Assembly: GCA_002392275.1 (NCBI GenBank)
Contig: DGGQ01000138.1
Location: 1 to 7,798 of the forward strand
Direction of reading: 5' to 3'
Origin: Treponema sp. UBA3870
GTDB lineage: Bacteria > Spirochaetota > Spirochaetia > Treponematales > Treponemataceae
DNA: 7,798 nucleotides
Every line of letters begins with the position of its first letter. Position 1 is the stretch's first letter. The notes below the pieces were generated by a model. That model was not told where the DNA came from. It did no database searches and saw only the letters and a list, made by a program, of their open reading frames with translations. Positions 6,852 to 7,798 of the stretch are shown here, in pieces. Made by a program: the position numbers and the translations under genes.

Positions 6852-6896
6852 GCCGTCAACTGGGACCCGCTCATGTGTTGCATTTATCTATAGTCT

Positions 6897-7798
6897 TCAT
6901 GCCGAAGCACTGTTTGGTGGGGTAAAGATTGCGCTGCATTTTTTGAACGCCGCCAGAACTGCGTCATCGTGGGACTGGCCGTCATGCTCCAGGGCGGCAA
7001 TCTCCGTCATTATGCGCAGATAGTCGTTCGGTATGATTTTTTTGAAGCTGTGCCGGTAGTGCTCCCAGTCCGAAAGAATCTTTTTTGCCAGAGCGCTTTT
7101 TGTTTCTGCCGCGTGCCGCTCTATCAGGCGGTGGAGGTTTTCTTCGTCCGTTGTGCCTGAAAGGGTTGTAAGCTCGTCGTCCAGTGCGTACATTTTTACA
7201 AGCTCGTGGTTGAGTCTCCGGTAGAGGTCGTGGTTTTCGTCAAGGACATAGGCGATTCCACCGCTCATTCCGGCGCAGAGATTTTTTCCTGTCCCGCCAA
7301 GAATTACAGCTGTTCCACCGGTCATGTACTCAAGTCCGTGGTCCCCGCATCCTTCGGCAACAACGGTCGCACCCGAGTTACGGACACAGAATCTTTCGCC
7401 GGCAACCCCATTTATAAACGCGCTTCCCGATGTGGCTCCAAAGAGCGCGACATTTCCTACTATTATATTGCTCTCGGCGCTGCCCCCAAAGCTGTCCGGC
7501 TTTTTGACGACAATTTTTCCACCGCTCAGTCCCTTTCCGAATGCGTCGTTCGCGTCTCCGGTGAGGATGAGGGTGAGCCCCTTTGGAATGAACGCACCAA
7601 AGCTCTGTCCCGCTCCACCGGAAAACTCCACGCGGAATGTGTCGTCGTTTATTTTTCCACCGAAGCACTTCTGGATTTCGCTTCCAAGTATTGTGCCAAC
7701 GCTGCGGTCGGTGGACTGTATGTTTATAATCCCGTCCGGGGTCTTAGGGGTGGAACCCCTAGGAGAGGGGGTAGCGGAAGACGGCTTGCCGGCTGGAG
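6897..7798 (-). CDS. gltB: Glutamate synthase large subunit, C-terminal part (5' partial)
   Basis: This is the C-terminal ~300 residues of the large (alpha) subunit of glutamate synthase, which converts glutamine plus 2-oxoglutarate to two glutamates in ammonium assimilation. The frame is open to the window edge; the GTG at 7631 is internal. Visible are the junction segment STDRSVGTILGSEIQKCFGG, then the GXGXG beta-helix domain (GGAGQSFGAF, GDANDAFGKGLSGGKIVV, then repeated Gly turns to GGTGKNLCAGMSGGIAYVLD). The usual C-terminal tail follows (LIERHAAETKSALAKKIL, FKKIIPNDYLRIM). The tail fits full-length GltB rather than a stand-alone GXGXG protein. The catalytic glutaminase and FMN domains lie outside the window. 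No gltD follows: the next gene downstream is the chemoreceptor, 289 bp away. A Pro/Ser/Thr-rich stretch precedes the GXGXG domain and is unusual for the family. Confidence 0.93.
   Translation of the reverse strand, partial: PAGKPSSATPSPRGSTPKTPDGIINIQSTDRSVGTILGSEIQKCFGGKINDDTFRVEFSGGAGQSFGAFIPKGLTLILTGDANDAFGKGLSGGKIVVKKPDSFGGSAESNIIVGNVALFGATSGSAFINGVAGERFCVRNSGATVVAEGCGDHGLEYMTGGTAVILGGTGKNLCAGMSGGIAYVLDENHDLYRRLNHELVKMYALDDELTTLSGTTDEENLHRLIERHAAETKSALAKKILSDWEHYRHSFKKIIPNDYLRIMTEIAALEHDGQSHDDAVLAAFKKCSAIFTPPNSASA
7743..7763. repeat. GC-rich hairpin inside gltB coding sequence
   Basis: TAGGGGT (7745-7751) pairs with ACCCCTA (7755-7761) around a 3-nt GGA loop; one T-G wobble and a C-G pair extend the stem to 7743-7763. 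It lies in frame within gltB and encodes part of a Pro/Ser/Thr-rich linker. Short GC-rich palindromes of this look occur as dispersed intergenic repeats in gut bacteria, so a repeat inserted into the gene is possible. Confidence 0.55.

Larger units (their letters stand above)
6676..6896. other. Non-coding region rich in inverted repeats
   Basis: The 221 bases between the receptor promoter and the gltB stop codon hold no convincing gene. Two 36-codon frames occur on the plus strand (6659-6769 and 6717-6827), but neither has a good ribosome site. The region contains an 8-bp inverted repeat (6759-6787), a GGGGCCCC/TGGGGAC word pair (6800-6816), a 26-bp perfect palindrome (6816-6841) and a T6 run (6846-6851). 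The density of structure suggests a dispersed repeat element or structured RNA rather than plain spacer. Confidence 0.5.

Noticed and set aside
7629..7631. GTG as the start of a stand-alone GXGXG protein
   Set aside because: Conserved GltB sequence (STDRSVGT...) continues upstream in frame, so it is internal.
1..7798. CRISPR array, tRNA or rRNA genes, transposase
   Set aside because: No regularly spaced direct repeats, cloverleaf-like segments, rRNA signature or transposase-like protein were seen by eye on either strand.

Overview
The window reads as part of a moderate-G+C bacterial chromosome, most likely a host-associated or gut spirochete close to Treponema. That assignment is inferred from protein style: a relaxed lipobox, a Cache-type chemoreceptor, a MalT-like LuxR regulator, and the character of the lipoprotein and the FtsX-type permease. 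No rRNA or other phylogenetic marker is present, so it is tentative.

Layout. Positions 1-2084 (+) hold most of an ABC-transporter permease of the FtsX/MacB type, cut at its 5' end by the window. A near-consensus sigma70 promoter (2098-2126) then drives a lone lipoprotein gene (2145-3020, +). A short convergent spacer (3021-3098) with terminator-like structure separates it from the minus-strand genes. These are a chemoreceptor gene (4541-6607) followed after 11 bp by a LuxR-type regulator gene (3099-4529). The two are very probably co-transcribed from a promoter at 6647-6675. That promoter carries a perfect 10-bp palindrome between its -35 and -10 boxes. A 289-bp intergenic region (6608-6896) is rich in inverted repeats. 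The last gene (6897-7798, -) is the C-terminal part of the glutamate synthase large subunit (gltB), cut at its 5' end.

Working together. The permease and lipoprotein both act at the envelope, but the lipoprotein has its own promoter, so a shared function is not shown. The receptor-regulator pair is the most distinctive unit. The receptor has a complete periplasmic Cache sensor and a signalling hairpin. The regulator has the helical repeat region and C-terminal HTH of MalT-like activators but no NTPase domain. Its placement directly behind a receptor suggests, without proving, that it works in the same sensory circuit. The other unusual signals are a GC-rich hairpin that reads through in frame as a Pro/Ser/Thr-rich linker inside gltB, and a palindrome-dense region between gltB and the receptor gene that shares sequence words with the other intergenic spacer.
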